From Epiperipatus broadwayi (taxonomy: Eukaryota; Onychophora; Udeonychophora; Euonychophora; Peripatidae), in assembly GCA_028023455.1 (NCBI GenBank), contig JAQFVV010000017.1:4926098-4990097 (forward strand): a stretch of DNA of 64,000 nucleotides. The letters are read 5' to 3'. Both the position numbers and the translations under genes were made by a program. Below are positions 22,678-32,969 of this stretch, in pieces; the stretch's first letter is position 1, and each line of letters begins with the position of its first letter. The notes under the pieces were generated by a model. It saw nothing but the letters and a program-made list of their open reading frames with translations, was not told the origin of the DNA and made no database searches.

Positions 22678-23060
22678 CACTCCTTTATTTGTAACATTAC
22701 CATTTTAATTTACTTTCCCATTTACTTTCAAATCTATAACTGCAAGGCTTCCAATCTTTTAACTTTTTCCAATTTTAGCTTAGTACAAAACTATAATCCG
22801 AATAAAATATTTAACAAATCTTTCCTTTATAATTAACTTTTTGAAAAACACCAAATAATCTATCTTTATCAAATCTGTTTTGTCATTACACTTTTAACAT
22901 TGACTTCTTTATTAATATTTCCATCATTTATCCAAATTTTCATATATATACAGAAACAGTAATCAGTTTTAACTCTTTTTATCCACCTACCATTCTTAGT
23001 GTTTATCTTCTCCACTTATTTGGATTTGTTTTCATTCCAAATATTTTATAAATTTTATCA
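22678..23060. other. No recognisable feature
   Basis: Pyrimidine-rich, AT-rich spacer. Nothing identified. Confidence 0.4.
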
Positions 23061-23064
23061 ATCC

Positions 23065-23290
23065 TATTTGAACATGTTGAAATCTTAAACTGGATTGCAT
23101 GAGATTGTAAAAGACCTTGAAAGAGACCACATGTGAGGTGGATGGATGTATGAAAATGAAATGTGCTGGGGTGAAGTAGAAAAAAGAGGCTAGATATCGG
23201 AGATGGATTGAACTTGGAGAGACCTTCATCCTGAAGTGCATCAATAATGGTTGAAAACGATGATGATGAAGATTTTAACATAGCCTGTAT
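23065..23290 (+). mobile_element. LINE family 2, 3' end
   Basis: The plus-strand reading gives VEILNWI-like, then KRP and VRWMD-like, then RRWIELGET-like and FIL pieces in order, with stops and frameshifts. It ends 'aacgatgatgatgaa', the (ATG)n tail of the family. It is the C-terminal end of a non-LTR retrotransposon polyprotein. The two minus-strand open frames here (23003-23344) are antisense shadows. Confidence 0.65.
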
Positions 23291-23299
23291 TATTTGGTA

Positions 23300-23375
23300 T
23301 TGTGATAGAGCATCTGACTTGGGATTGGGAAGTCCATGAATCAATTCTGGTGCTCAAACTCCTGAGAAATAAAAG
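23300..23375 (+). mobile_element. tRNA-like SINE head
   Basis: 'gatagagcatctgacttggg', then 'tccatgaatcaattctggtg', then 'aaactcctgag'. It is the same unit as the tandem at 15781-16270, single copy here and truncated at its 5' side. Confidence 0.55.
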
Positions 23376-23489
23376 TCATTAATCTTTTTTTTTTATATTT
23401 TAACATTTTTAAAATAGTAGAAATATATCTAACATAATATTAATATCATTTATGTTCTTTACAGTGCTTCTTTATATTCCACTATGATG

Positions 23490-23528
23490 GTTTCAATTAC
23501 CCCAGCAATCTTCTTCAGAACTGTAACA
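23490..23528 (-). ncRNA. CUGAAGA...GAAAC hammerhead-like motif
   Basis: The minus strand reads CTGAAGA, A, GATT, then GCTGGGGT, AATT, GAAAC, so a four-pair stem II between the two conserved boxes is possible. Stem I is not evident. It resembles minimal hammerheads described in Penelope-like elements, but identity is unproven. Confidence 0.35.
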
Positions 23529-23763
23529 AACACAATACACATACATGAACACAAATATACATCCAATAAGATATCTTTTATATTATTAAGGCCAAAATGA
23601 ATTGATCTTTTCATTTAAAAAAAAGCAGTCACTCATTAAAAAAAAGTGCATTTTATCATCATTTGAAAATTTTAGACCTCATAACCGAGCACTATTCCAC
23701 AATGGTTCTTCAAAGATTGCAATCTGTTGTCATATTTTCTATAACTTCTCCATAAGATTTCTT

Positions 23764-23788
23764 CTTTGTTTGTTTGTTTGTTTGTTTT
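23764..23788. repeat. (TTTG)n microsatellite
   Basis: About six perfect TTTG units. Confidence 0.9.
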
Positions 23789-24127
23789 TGTAGATGGTTA
23801 GGGTAGTTTGTCTCTTCTCTACTTGTTAATCCAGCAATTCCTGAAAAATTGAAACTTTTGTTCAGTGAAAATCGATTTCTATTGTATCACAACATTTTTC
23901 AATTTTTCCCACAGAATAATCATCTTCACCATTGGTGAAACCTGTTGAATTTTTACTACTTTGAATTTAATTAATAAATATTGCAAATAATCGAATAATT
24001 GCAGAGATAATTAAACTTAGATTTATATGTTAGGATTAACCGCTGCATGAGATATCAAGTTCTGATTTTAACTATTAGCTTCTTTAATGTAAAGTTCAAA
24101 GTTGAAGAAACCATAACAAGAGAAAAA

Positions 24128-24616
24128 TGCAGTGCTACTCAATCCCAGTGCTACTCAACCACAGTGCTACTCAACCCCAGTGACTCAACCCCGATGCTAC
24201 TCAACCCCAGTGCTACTCAACCCCAGTGCTACTCAACCCCAGTGCTACTCAACCCCAGTGCTACTCAACCCCAGTGCTACTCAACCCCAGTGCTACTCAA
24301 CCCCAGTGCTACTCAACCCTAGTGCTACTCAACCCCAGTGCTACTCAACCCCAATGATACTCAACCCCAGTGTTATTCAACTCTAGTGCTACTCAACCCT
24401 AGTGCTACTCAACCCCAATGCTACTCAACCCCAGTGCTACTCAACCCCAGTGCTACTCAACCCCAGTGCTACTCAACCCCAGTGCTACTCAACCCCAGTG
24501 CTACTCAACCCCAGTGCTACTCAACCCTAGTGCTACTCAACCCTAGTGCTACTAAACCCCAGTGCTACTCAACCCCAATGCTACTCAACTCCAGTGCTAC
24601 TTAATCCCAATGCTGG
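24128..24616. repeat. 16-bp minisatellite, about 30 copies
   Basis: The unit AGTGCTACTCAACCCC is repeated head to tail with scattered point variants and one shortened unit near 24180. Because 16 is not a multiple of 3, each plus-strand frame cycles through all phases and encodes the same 16-residue peptide repeat (QCYSTPVLLNPSATQP) without stops, which explains three overlapping open frames here. None is likely to be a protein. The minus strand has GGGG every 16 bases and could form G-quadruplexes with 12-base loops. Confidence 0.95.
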
Positions 24617-25350
24617 TTGATCTCATTTCCAATGTCAAAATCATCAATTATCTTTTTATATAACAACTAAAGAGCAGATATAGATTCTAAAAAACATTTG
24701 ATATATCATTGGGAAAATAGCATATATATTTTTAGAATGTTCCATGATAATTGGTCCTGTTATTATATGAAAGTACTGAAATGTGCTCAGAAAAACAGGT
24801 AATTAGTATTTCTGATAGGCATTTGAATAAAATTCAACCCAATACTTAGGTAATATAGAATAACAAGCAGAATTTTAATGCGTGATTAGCAGCAAGAATA
24901 GATTTGATTATATGGATGCTTTGGTCAAATATGCATTAAAATTTCTACGATAAATTTGATTATAATATTTCAGTACAATTCATTTATCATATAATTCATT
25001 TAATATTTTATCTCTTTTCTTTGCACTTGTAATTTTAAACGTATCAATAAAAAAAATTGTTAAATTAAATATCAATGGATATTTATAAATATATCTTTTT
25101 AATTTGCTAAAGTTTAAACTAACCAAATGGAATAAATCACTTTTCCCCAGGCTTTGACTTAAAAGCATTCTAAATGTTGATCAACGGAATCAAGAATAGA
25201 ATGAATCCACTTATTCTTAGTTTTCTCTGATGTTTATAAGCATTTTATCAACATTGTTGGGAATTCACAGTGAAAGTAATTTATCAATCAGATGGAATAT
25301 GACACTTAAGAGTTATTAAACTCATAATTAATAATACAAAGTTGGAGACA
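24617..25350. other. No recognisable feature
   Basis: AT-rich. A 62-codon minus-strand frame at 24980-25168 is unconvincing. Confidence 0.4.
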
Positions 25351-25484
25351 GCATTTCACTTTTTTTTTTCTCATGTGTCATATCATCACCCGGGAAGCGA
25401 ACCCGCTAACCCGGGACAACTGCTTGTAAAGCAGCCGTCGCAGACCTCTCGACCACCAATGCTTGACGACTGCATTTCACTTTT
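25351..25484 (-). mobile_element. tRNA-derived SINE with 13-bp target duplication
   Basis: The direct repeat 'gcatttcactttt' is at 25351-25363 and 25472-25484. Between them the minus strand reads GTCAAGCATTGGTGGTCGAG, an anticodon arm 'ggctgctttacaagcagtt' (6-bp stem, loop TTTACAA, anticodon TAC, Val-like), then CCCGGGTT, 'gggttcgcttcccggg' (B box and T arm) and a tail 'tgacacatgaga' plus A run. Body about 108 bp. A second copy is at 60264-60360. A Pol III transcript moved by a LINE is the inferred mechanism. It is not a functional tRNA, since the acceptor stem is absent. Confidence 0.85.
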
Positions 25485-26465
25485 AACACCTTGATTAGAA
25501 TAATTAAGCAAGATTTAATATGTAAACTTTAAGGGAGTAAATCATTTTTCCCAACACAATGACTTAAAAGCACTCTAAAGGTTGATTCATCTGATCTTTT
25601 AAAGTTTGCAAGAAGCTAGACCATAATTTGAATTAGAAGATCTTTTAATATGTGACCAGTTATTTTTCAATACAACGATTGATGTCTATCTATTAGAAAA
25701 TTGAGCGCATAGGCACTGCACACATGTGCATACGTAAATATACCTAAGACACTCATTGTTTTAAACATATCATAATCAAAAACGGAAGCATAAGAAAATA
25801 AATAAACGAATTTTCATTTTTTTATTTTTGCAAATATAATTGTGTTTTTAATAAAAGTTTTATTTCCTGCATTATATAGAATACAAAATATATTTAACAA
25901 GTTTAATATATGATTACTTTAATTACCGTCAGATGGCTCTTACATACAAACAACTTGGTGGTTCGCAAATAGCATTTCCAACAATGTATTACACCAAATG
26001 TAATTTATATTTTTTTAAAAAAAAACGCAAGTTGCCAAAATTTATACATGTTATTGGCATGTTACCAAAAAAAAAAGTAATCAAATGCAATTATATCGCA
26101 GATGGGAAAATCCAAACTGAAATTTCAATTTTTCAAATCCTTAATGCTGCCAATTGTTTTGTTATTTCATTACTACATATTTTAATATCATTTCTAATTA
26201 ATTTTAAATGAGGAAAAAATAAATAATTAACTTAACTAAAAAATATAATTGAATTTTTAAAACGCAAATTTAGGATTTTATAATTGTTCTTTGTATAAAT
26301 GCAAACAATTCAAGTCTTCCAATGATAAAAAATAAAATTATTATCCAAGAGCAAATTTATCAATTTTAAAGTGACCAAAAGATTTTGAATTGATGACCAA
26401 TATTTTTGCAAGGTGTGTAAATACAGCTTGGGATATCAAATATTCTGGATTGTATAACCAATGTA
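25485..26465. other. No recognisable feature
   Basis: AT-rich. A 92-codon plus-strand frame at 25933-26211 has Lys-rich low-complexity content and no recognised domain. I do not support it as a gene. Confidence 0.4.
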
Positions 26466-26469
26466 TATA

Positions 26470-26690
26470 AAGTGGAACAAAGCTGGACAAATTGCTAGAA
26501 AAGATGATAATAGATGGACAGTTGAAATCTTAAACTGGATTCCAAGAAAGTGTAAAAGACATAGAAAGAGACCATGTGTGAGATGGATGGTTGAAGAAAG
26601 GAAATGTGCTGAGGTGATGTGGAGAAAATGATTAGAGGTCGAAGACGATGGACCCAATTTGGAGAAACCTTTTATGTTTAAAAAATAATT
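26470..26690 (+). mobile_element. LINE family 2, 3' end (well preserved)
   Basis: The plus-strand reading gives AGQIARKDDNRWTVEILNWI, then PRKCKRHRKRPCVRWM, then RGRRRWTQFGETF, with few breaks. This is the arginine-rich C-terminal end ('NRWT ... KRP.VRW.DE ... RRRWxxLGE') found in many non-LTR retrotransposon polyproteins. Truncated at both ends. Confidence 0.75.
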
Positions 26691-27021
26691 TATTTCCAAT
26701 GGTTTGCTTGGGTGTTCACAAAAAGGTCAAGTACAGAAACTGTGACAAAGATGAATTATGAGATCCAGGGTCTCCTATCACTATGTCAAACCATGCAAGG
26801 TAACCAAGACATTTAAAATACCAATTAAAAGCATTCACCAATTCAATTTGCATGCATTACTATACATTACATACAGAAAAAATATTTGTTATTTTGATTT
26901 GATTATCAATATTATGCTAAAACATCACAATAAGGAGTAACTATTTCCCTATTACACAACATACACAAAATCCAATAAGGGGACAAGTTAATCTAAAAAG
27001 ATATTTGTCAGTGGTCTACCA

Positions 27022-27125
27022 ACTGCATGGTTGGTAGAGCATTCAATTTAGAATCGGAGGGGGGCAAGTGTCCAGGATCGATTCTGGCACTAAAACTTTT
27101 TATTAACTCCCAAACAGTAAAGTCA
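27022..27125 (+). mobile_element. tRNA-like SINE head
   Basis: 'tggttggtagagcattcaat' (A box), then 'tccaggatcgattctgg' (B-box-like GATCGATTC), then 'ctttttattaactcccaaac' as in the tandem array. The anticodon region is 10 bp longer through a G run. Confidence 0.55.
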
Positions 27126-27199
27126 TTGGTATTTTTAAAATTATTATTAGTCTATTGATCATTTATTACCAGTAAATGTTAGTTTGTTTGATCAATTCA

Positions 27200-27450
27200 C
27201 AATTTCCAAAGTTGGTTTTGGAAATAGGATTGTAAAAATCTCTGATGATGACTGCAGGACAGTCGAAACTGTAAGCGTAAAGTTTTGGTGTAAAAAATAG
27301 TATTATTAAGTGTATAAGCAAGTTGGAATTTCCAGGGTTGGTTTTTGGAAATAGGATTGTAAAGATCCCTGAAGATGACTGCAGGACAGTCGAAACTGTA
27401 AGTTACTAAGTTTTAGTGTAAAAAATAGTATTAAGTGTATAAGAATGTTG
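27200..27450 (+). repeat. 127-bp direct dimer with CUGANGA...GAAAC cores
   Basis: Both halves contain 'ggaaataggattgtaaa', then CTGATGA (27242) or CTGAAGA (27369), then TGACTGCAGGACAGTCGAAA and 'ctgtaag'. Stem II is perfect (GACTG/CAGTC, loop CAGGA). ACUGU could give a two-pair stem III with cleavage after GUA. Stem I is weak in both. It resembles tandem Penelope-like or retrozyme hammerheads. Confidence 0.55.
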
Positions 27451-27897
27451 GAAATGGTAAAACAATACCGCCTTAAAAATTATGAAGTATAGCATCAGTT
27501 AACCGATCATCCAATCAGTCAGTCACCCAAACTTTAGGTCTTAAAAATTAAAATATCTATTTGCAACACATTGATTGTTATACTGAAATATGATTTGATG
27601 CCTTTGTTTACCTATTCAAAAAGATATAAAAGTAAAAATTGGAAAACACATTTATGAAGGGGGAAAACGTTGTTACTAATTAAAACAAACTATTTTTAGA
27701 AGTTTAAAAAAATATTCATTTAAGAATACATTTTAATTATTCATTAAGCTTGAAATGGGACCTTTTTGAAATGAAAACTGATGATTATGAAAAAAAGCAT
27801 AAATTCAACTGAGCACAGAAATAAATATATATAATATTTAATGCTTTCATGGTTATATGACATAAGGAAAATAATTTTTGGGTTGAACCATGTATTA

Positions 27898-28212
27898 GTT
27901 TTGATTAATTCACAACATTTTGATGAAATAGCACCTACCATTGCTAGATTAACTTTTCAAAGAAAAACCGTTAGATCTTTTGATTAATTCCCAATGTTTC
28001 GATGAAATAGCATTCACCATTGTCAAAGTTAACTTTTCAATGAAAAACCATTATATCTTTATTTGACAACTTTGGGATCTATTAGTTTTTCTTTGAAAGT
28101 TAACCTTGACAATGGTAAATGCTATTTCATCGAAACATTGGGAATTAATCAAAACTTTGTTACTATTCGGGATCTGATGGTTTTTCTTTGAAAAGTTAAC
28201 CTTGATAATGGC
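27898..28212. repeat. Tandem plus inverted repeat cluster
   Basis: Two direct units of about 79 bp (27900 and 27979: 'ttgattaattc', 'gatgaaatagca', 'accattg') are followed by inverted units (28073-28165 and 28169-28212: 'tttttctttgaaa', 'gttaaccttga', 'aatgg'). The whole can fold as a long hairpin. Confidence 0.75.
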
Positions 28213-28329
28213 GGAAAGTAGCCAATAAATTTCTTTTCAGCATTTAAAAGATTCTACCGCAGTACATTTCTATGTAGAGATCATACATACATTCAGTAAT
28301 GGATGCTTTTTAAAAAAATAAAGGAAAGT

Positions 28330-28610
28330 GAGAACTGAAACACACAGGCTTATTATATATCTGTGTCTATATATGTAATATATAGGGTATATGAGCACAG
28401 ACTTTCACACGACCCACCACTCTCCACACCATCTCATAACACTCATACACTTGAACACATATATGTTGAAAAGATAAATAATCACCAATATACGCATTTC
28501 ATCCTAAACCAGCAATCATCAGTTGGTCCAGATTACCATAAATATATATTAGCTATACTTGTGGCTTTACTTGGGTTAGTAGAATAAAAGAATATACTGC
28601 AATATATATT
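28330..28610 (-). mobile_element. Hammerhead-bearing repeat, family A1 (copy 1)
   Basis: Shares 'ggcttattatatatctgtgt', 'agggtatatgagcacagact', 'cgacccaccactctccaca', 'gttgaaaagataaataatca' and a minus-strand hammerhead with copies at 29330, 51590 and 52030. The 74-codon plus-strand frame over it is a shadow. Confidence 0.75.
28479..28536 (-). ncRNA. Hammerhead-like motif A-4 (core complete)
   Basis: Minus strand: 'taatctggaccaa', CTGATGA, 'ttgctggtttaggat', GAAATGCGTATA, 'ttggtgattat'. Stem I has CCAA/TTGG plus AATC/GATT around an internal loop. Stem III is AUG/UAU with a CG loop. Position 17 is A. Stem II has one G-G mismatch (AGGA for AGCA). Confidence 0.65.
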
Positions 28611-29099
28611 TATATATTATTAAGACGAAATAATAATACTAGTTATCAACAGCAGTATCACAAAAAATATAACATTTTATAATCAGTTATATACTGAATT
28701 TGATCAATTTTAGGATTTTATGTTAAATATATTTCTCATTTAATTTTTAAGAATGCCTATGAAATTTTAAGATCATAGTATTTTGTTCCGACTTCACTTG
28801 TGAGAAATTAAAAATATGGTGCAAATAAATTTAATTAATTTAAAATATATTTACAAAATCAAATTCTGCCTCACTTTACCAAAAACTAAAATTCTCTCCA
28901 TTTCTGAAGTATGCATTTCATTACACAGGCCACAACATACGTTGTACCCATTAAAAAAAAATGTCCAATGTTCATTCGAAAATGGTTACAATTATGATGC
29001 ATTTTTATATTGCAAATTATCAAGGTTTTTAAAAAAAATTAAGTACTATAAAGAAAAAATGCATAGCTTATTTAATTCTCCATAAAAAAAAAAAAAGAA
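28611..29099. other. No recognisable feature
   Basis: AT-rich. An 89-codon plus-strand frame (28816-29085) has no recognised motif. Confidence 0.4.
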
Positions 29100-29103
29100 A
29101 AAT

Positions 29104-29262
29104 TAGGTAGGTAGGTAGGTAGGTTGATCAGTCAGTCGGCAGGTAGGTAGGTAGGTCAGTAGGTAGGTAGGTAGGTAAGTCGGTCGGTAGGTAAGTAGGT
29201 AGGTAGGCAGGCAGGCAGGAAGGTAAATATGAAGGTAGGTAGGTAGGTATGTAGGTAGATAG
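29104..29262. repeat. (TAGG)n microsatellite, impure
   Basis: About 160 bp of TAGG with interspersed CAGG, TCGG and TCAG units. The minus strand has CCTA repeats. Confidence 0.9.
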
Positions 29263-29440
29263 ATATATAAGAAAAAGAATAAGGAAGACTTTTATTTAAT
29301 TAATTTTAATACAATGTACAGGTTTAAACCTGCATTTATATATGTAATATAGACGGGATTCGAACTCACACGACCCACTACACTCATTGCCATCTCATAT
29401 TGCTGACCCACCTGATCACACACATGTTGAAAAGATAAAT

Positions 29441-29498
29441 AATCACCAATATACATATTTCATACTAAACCAGCAATCATCAGTTGGTCTAGATTACT
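29441..29498 (-). ncRNA. Hammerhead-like motif A-5 (best preserved)
   Basis: Minus strand: 'agtaatctagaccaa', CTGATGA, 'ttgctggtttagtat', GAAATATGTATA, 'ttggtgattattt'. All conserved core residues are present. Stem II pairs through G-U wobbles, stem III is AUA/UAU and position 17 is A. Stem I is CCAA/TTGG and GTAATC/GATTAT around an internal loop. The best candidate for activity here. Confidence 0.7.
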
Positions 29499-30210
29499 AT
29501 CCTCACTCATATATATATATCAGTTCTCAGCTTTATATTAAGATAGCCAATCTTCATACTTTAATGGACAGGCTTCAAACTATTTTAACTCACAACTCTT
29601 CAGCCTTCCATTTCATTGAAAATCTGAAGATGGAACGTTCAAAGCCCTTATTAGTGCCAAGGTTGTCATCCTACCCATGTTGACATATTAATCATTCTGA
29701 CCCCTCATGTACAGGAGAATAGTCTATTTATACATACATGAGGGATGGGCAGACCTATTATGCACTATTTATATAAATGATTATTTATCTTTTCAACATG
29801 TGTGTGATCAGGTGGGTCAGCAATATGAGATAGCAATGAGAGTAGTGGGTCGTGTGAAAGTCTGAGTTCGAATCCCGCCTATAATACATATATAAATGCA
29901 GTTTTAAATCTGTACATTGTATTAATTTATATAAATAGTGCGTAAAAGGTCTGCCCATCCCTCACATATGATGTATAAATGGATTATTCTCCTATACATG
30001 AGGGGTCAGAATGACTAATATGTCAACATGAGTAGGATGACAACCTTGGCACTAATAAGGGCTTTGCATGTTCCATCTTCAGATTTTCAATGTAATGGAA
30101 GGCTGAAGAATTGTGAGTTAAAATAGTTTGAAGCCTGTCCATTAAAGTATGAAGATTGGCTATCTTAATATAAAGCTGAGAACTAATTATATATATATGT
30201 GTGTGAGGAT

Positions 30211-30272
30211 AGTAATCTAGACCAACTGATGATTGCTGCTTTAGCATGAAATACGTCTATTGGTGATTATTT
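30211..30272 (+). ncRNA. Hammerhead-like motif A-6
   Basis: 'agtaatctagaccaa', CTGATGA, 'ttgctgctttagcat', GAAATACGTCTA, 'ttggtgattattt'. Stem II pairs well. One stem III pair is lost (UAU to UCU). The catalytic core is otherwise intact. Confidence 0.7.
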
Positions 30273-30366
30273 ATCTTTTCAAAATGTGTGTGATCAGGTG
30301 GGTCAGCAATATGAGATGGCAATGAGAGTAGTGGGTCGTGTGAAAGTCTGAATTCGAATCCCGCCT

Positions 30367-31055
30367 ATATTAATTAATTTTAGTTATTTTACAGAGAGGA
30401 TTATTTTATTTAATGTTTGAAGGGGGGGGGGGGAATCATTGATTAAAAAAAGATATTATTAGGAAATTTCTGCATGAATCAAAACATTAGGGTTTTTAGA
30501 AGAGTTTTATGGCACATGATAGCAGATTTGCATGCAATGTTGGTGACCTGGAATTCGAATTTAGATGGAACATTGATATTTTTTTAAGAATGTAAGCAAA
30601 CTTAGGATTTTTCATAACACAATCTGCCATCCAGTTATCGATCGATAAATGGATATCTAGCTATTATTAATAATAGACTAAAGGTTCTATACTGATAAAG
30701 CAAGTGTTAATGTTTAACTAAAACAAAAAATTTAAACTTGTAATGAGATGTGACCTTTATCAATAATGAAGAAAATTTTATACTCCCATCTATAAAAAAA
30801 TAAAAAGATGAGATGACTGAACTTTACACAAGTTTATTTCAAAAAATGCAAACTTTATATCAACCTTGTAATTAAAACGTAAGTTACAATGTTTCAACAA
30901 AAAATGTGTTAAATGCATAATTCATGTTTCAAATGACATGTTCTTTCCTGAATTTATTTTTGAGTTAACATCATGGAAAACTGTTACTCTTCACTTGAGT
31001 TAGAAAATATTGTAACACCATGTGAAATGCAGATTAAAATATATCTTACAACAGT
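30367..31055. other. No recognisable feature
   Basis: AT-rich with an 11-G run near 30422. Nothing identified. Confidence 0.4.
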
Positions 31056-31059
31056 AGTC

Positions 31060-31662
31060 AACTCTCTATACAGTTGTATCACAAATCTTTTTGCATCTAT
31101 TGATTACTAAGTATTGCACTGGGTGGCGTTAGTTTATGGAGAATTGGATAATAGTAAGGAAAGTAGTTTATTATTTAAGGCTCAAACGGGATCTTTAGCT
31201 ACAAGAGAATATACATGTAAATGGGAAAAAATGGGTGATTTATTTTGTAAATTATGTAAGGAAGGAATAGAACATATTAGGCATTTTTAAATTGAATGTA
31301 AATGCTTGAAAACAGAAAGCGTACATATAATGAAGTTATGGAAGAATAAATATGAAAAAAGTGATTATACAGAAAGTGAATTATTGGTTTTTATGCTGGG
31401 TTTGGGAAAAGATAGAGGAGATTTAGATATACAGGTTATAGAGTTGACAAAGATTAAGCTGTGGAAATGGGATGGAGCAGAATATGGGAAAATTTAGAGT
31501 GGGGAATGGAAAATAAAGTGGCTAACAGGTTTATCTGAGCATAATTGCTGAGATATTTTTGACTTCGTTTAAGGAGAAGCCACAATACATCACATCACAT
31601 CACATTACTGTTTTAACAGTTTCTGTAAACATAGAAAATGGTGATCATGAGAGGTTAAAATG
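31060..31662 (+). mobile_element. Family B fragment carrying a LINE family 1 insertion
   Basis: Left flank 'attgcactgggtggcgttag' then 'tttatggagaatt', right flank 'tactgttttaacagtttctg' then 'aaatggtgatcatga'. These are contiguous in uninterrupted family B copies (for example 4775-4850). The intervening 31146-31606 is LINE family 1. Confidence 0.7.
31146..31606 (+). pseudogene. LINE family 1, 3' end (copy 3), inserted in family B
   Basis: It starts at 'gataatagtaaggaaagtag' (5'-truncated about 200 bp later than copy 2). The knuckle region is damaged (a stop replaces the LLLQ segment). The open part at 31306-31497 reads ESELLVFMLGLGKDRGDLDI. Ends 'aaggagaagccacaatacat' then (CATCA)n. Confidence 0.75.
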
Positions 31663-32080
31663 TCTCTTCCAAAAAAAAAAATTAAGTCTTACAATCCCTT
31701 CTTGGAAAAAGACAATCTTAATTATCTTAAATGTTAATAAAACTTTTGAAATTAAAATTAAAAAATAAAGTTTGTCAATCATCGTCATTAGTTATCTTCA
31801 GAAGAGAAGGTTCTGTGCATCAACATTGTAGCCATCTTCAATCATTTTATAGATTTCTCAAACCTTCGCTCTTTAAAAATAATTATTTTATTACATCAGC
31901 AATATTTCCTCCAATTGCCAAATTTCTTCCCTTTTACAAATTCAACATATTCTTCATATGTCCTCTGCTTCTAAATATGTATCCACTTCAATATTTATTC
32001 TGTTTTGTAAAGTCTTCAATAAATAATTTATTTGCCTTTACTCACCAAATTATTTTTCTCTATTTTTCATACCTAATCAT
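31663..32080. other. No recognisable feature
   Basis: AT-rich. The overlapping open frames at 31559-32090 have no recognised domain. Confidence 0.4.
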
Positions 32081-32084
32081 AAAT

Positions 32085-32314
32085 ATATGAAGACTGTATA
32101 GAGAAAACCTTTCATAAAGTTCGTTTTTTTTTAAACAGTATATGCTTAGCCAACTTTTGACTATTACAAATCATAGATGTAGCATATACACCCACTCCCA
32201 CTTCTCAATTTCTGTTATATCTATGATTTGTAAGTTGAAAGTTGGCTAAGCACATACTGCTTAAAAAATAAAATTCCGGACTTTATGAAAGCTTTTTTCT
32301 ACAAGGTCTTCATA
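32085..32314. mobile_element. Palindromic MITE, about 230 bp
   Basis: Arms 'tgaagactgtatagagaaaa', 'ctttcataaagt', 'tatgcttagccaactttt' and 'caaatcatagat' on the left are mirrored on the right (32210-32314). The loop is only about 35 bp. It can form a strong foldback. Confidence 0.8.
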
Positions 32315-32602
32315 AATTTCACGATTACATTTGTCTGGGTTAAAGCTTATACTTTTATAATTACATTTTCCATATCTATAACTCAAAAGCCTACAATTTT
32401 TCATCTTTTTCTTATTATTAAAGTCCAATATATAGCCAGGCTTTAAACAAAACCGTTAATATCTTCATTCTTAACCTAATTTTAATGAACCACAAAATAA
32501 TTCCCTATAATAGTAAATGCCTAAATTGAACAAGATAAACAAATACATAACATTTTACCCTAATAAGGAAAATCAACTTGTCTGACTAATAGCAATAAAT
32601 AA

Positions 32603-32725
32603 AAATTATATTTAAGCATCACATGATCACCATCTCTTATACTAGCACATAATTGTTTATAAACAAGGCAAAACTCTCCATACAGTAGTGCCATCCTGTG
32701 CCAACCAGAGTAATCAAATTATATT
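32603..32725. mobile_element. Family B repeat, fragment (copy 8)
   Basis: 'taagcatcacatgatcacca', 'actagcacataattgtttat', 'aaaactctccatacagtagt' and 'gccaaccagagtaatcaa'. The terminal part only, truncated inside. Confidence 0.65.
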
Positions 32726-32969
32726 TAAAACCTACTCATTTGTCTAGCAGTTATAGGGTTGTGCCATCTGATATTTATCAATAAATGTGCATTATCTAAA
32801 AATTAACAATCCCAGATTAATTTAGCTTGTCCAGATAAGAGCCAATGTGCTGTTAGTAAACAAAAATGTAATAGTATATTATGATGTTTGTCATTGGTGA
32901 AACAGATATCATTCATCTACAATACTAAACCCATTAGTTTACTTTTAATGATCCAGGAATTATTCACAT

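Larger units (their letters stand above)
29300..30366. mobile_element. Family A1 repeats: one inverted copy plus a direct dimer
   Basis: The minus-strand copy (about 29330-29740) faces two plus-strand copies whose shared part, 'ttatttatcttttcaacatg' through GTTCGAATCC, begins near 29780 and again near 30270 (about 490-bp period). After the hammerhead each copy has 'gtgggtcagcaatatgagat' (A-box-like) and 'gagttcgaatccc' (B box), which suggests Pol III transcription of a ribozyme-containing SINE. Between them are 'atacatgaggggtcagaatg' and 'gctgaagaattgtgagtt' blocks. The open frames at 29387 and 30023 are translations of this repeat. Confidence 0.8.

Noticed and set aside
24047-24604. Three overlapping open frames with a 16-residue peptide repeat
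   Set aside because: All three frames are open because the 16-bp DNA unit lacks stops. Explained by the minisatellite; no start context or flanking gene.
25390-25470. Possible tRNA-Val gene
   Set aside because: Anticodon arm and B box are good, but there is no acceptor stem, and a 13-bp duplication and A-rich tail mark it as a SINE.
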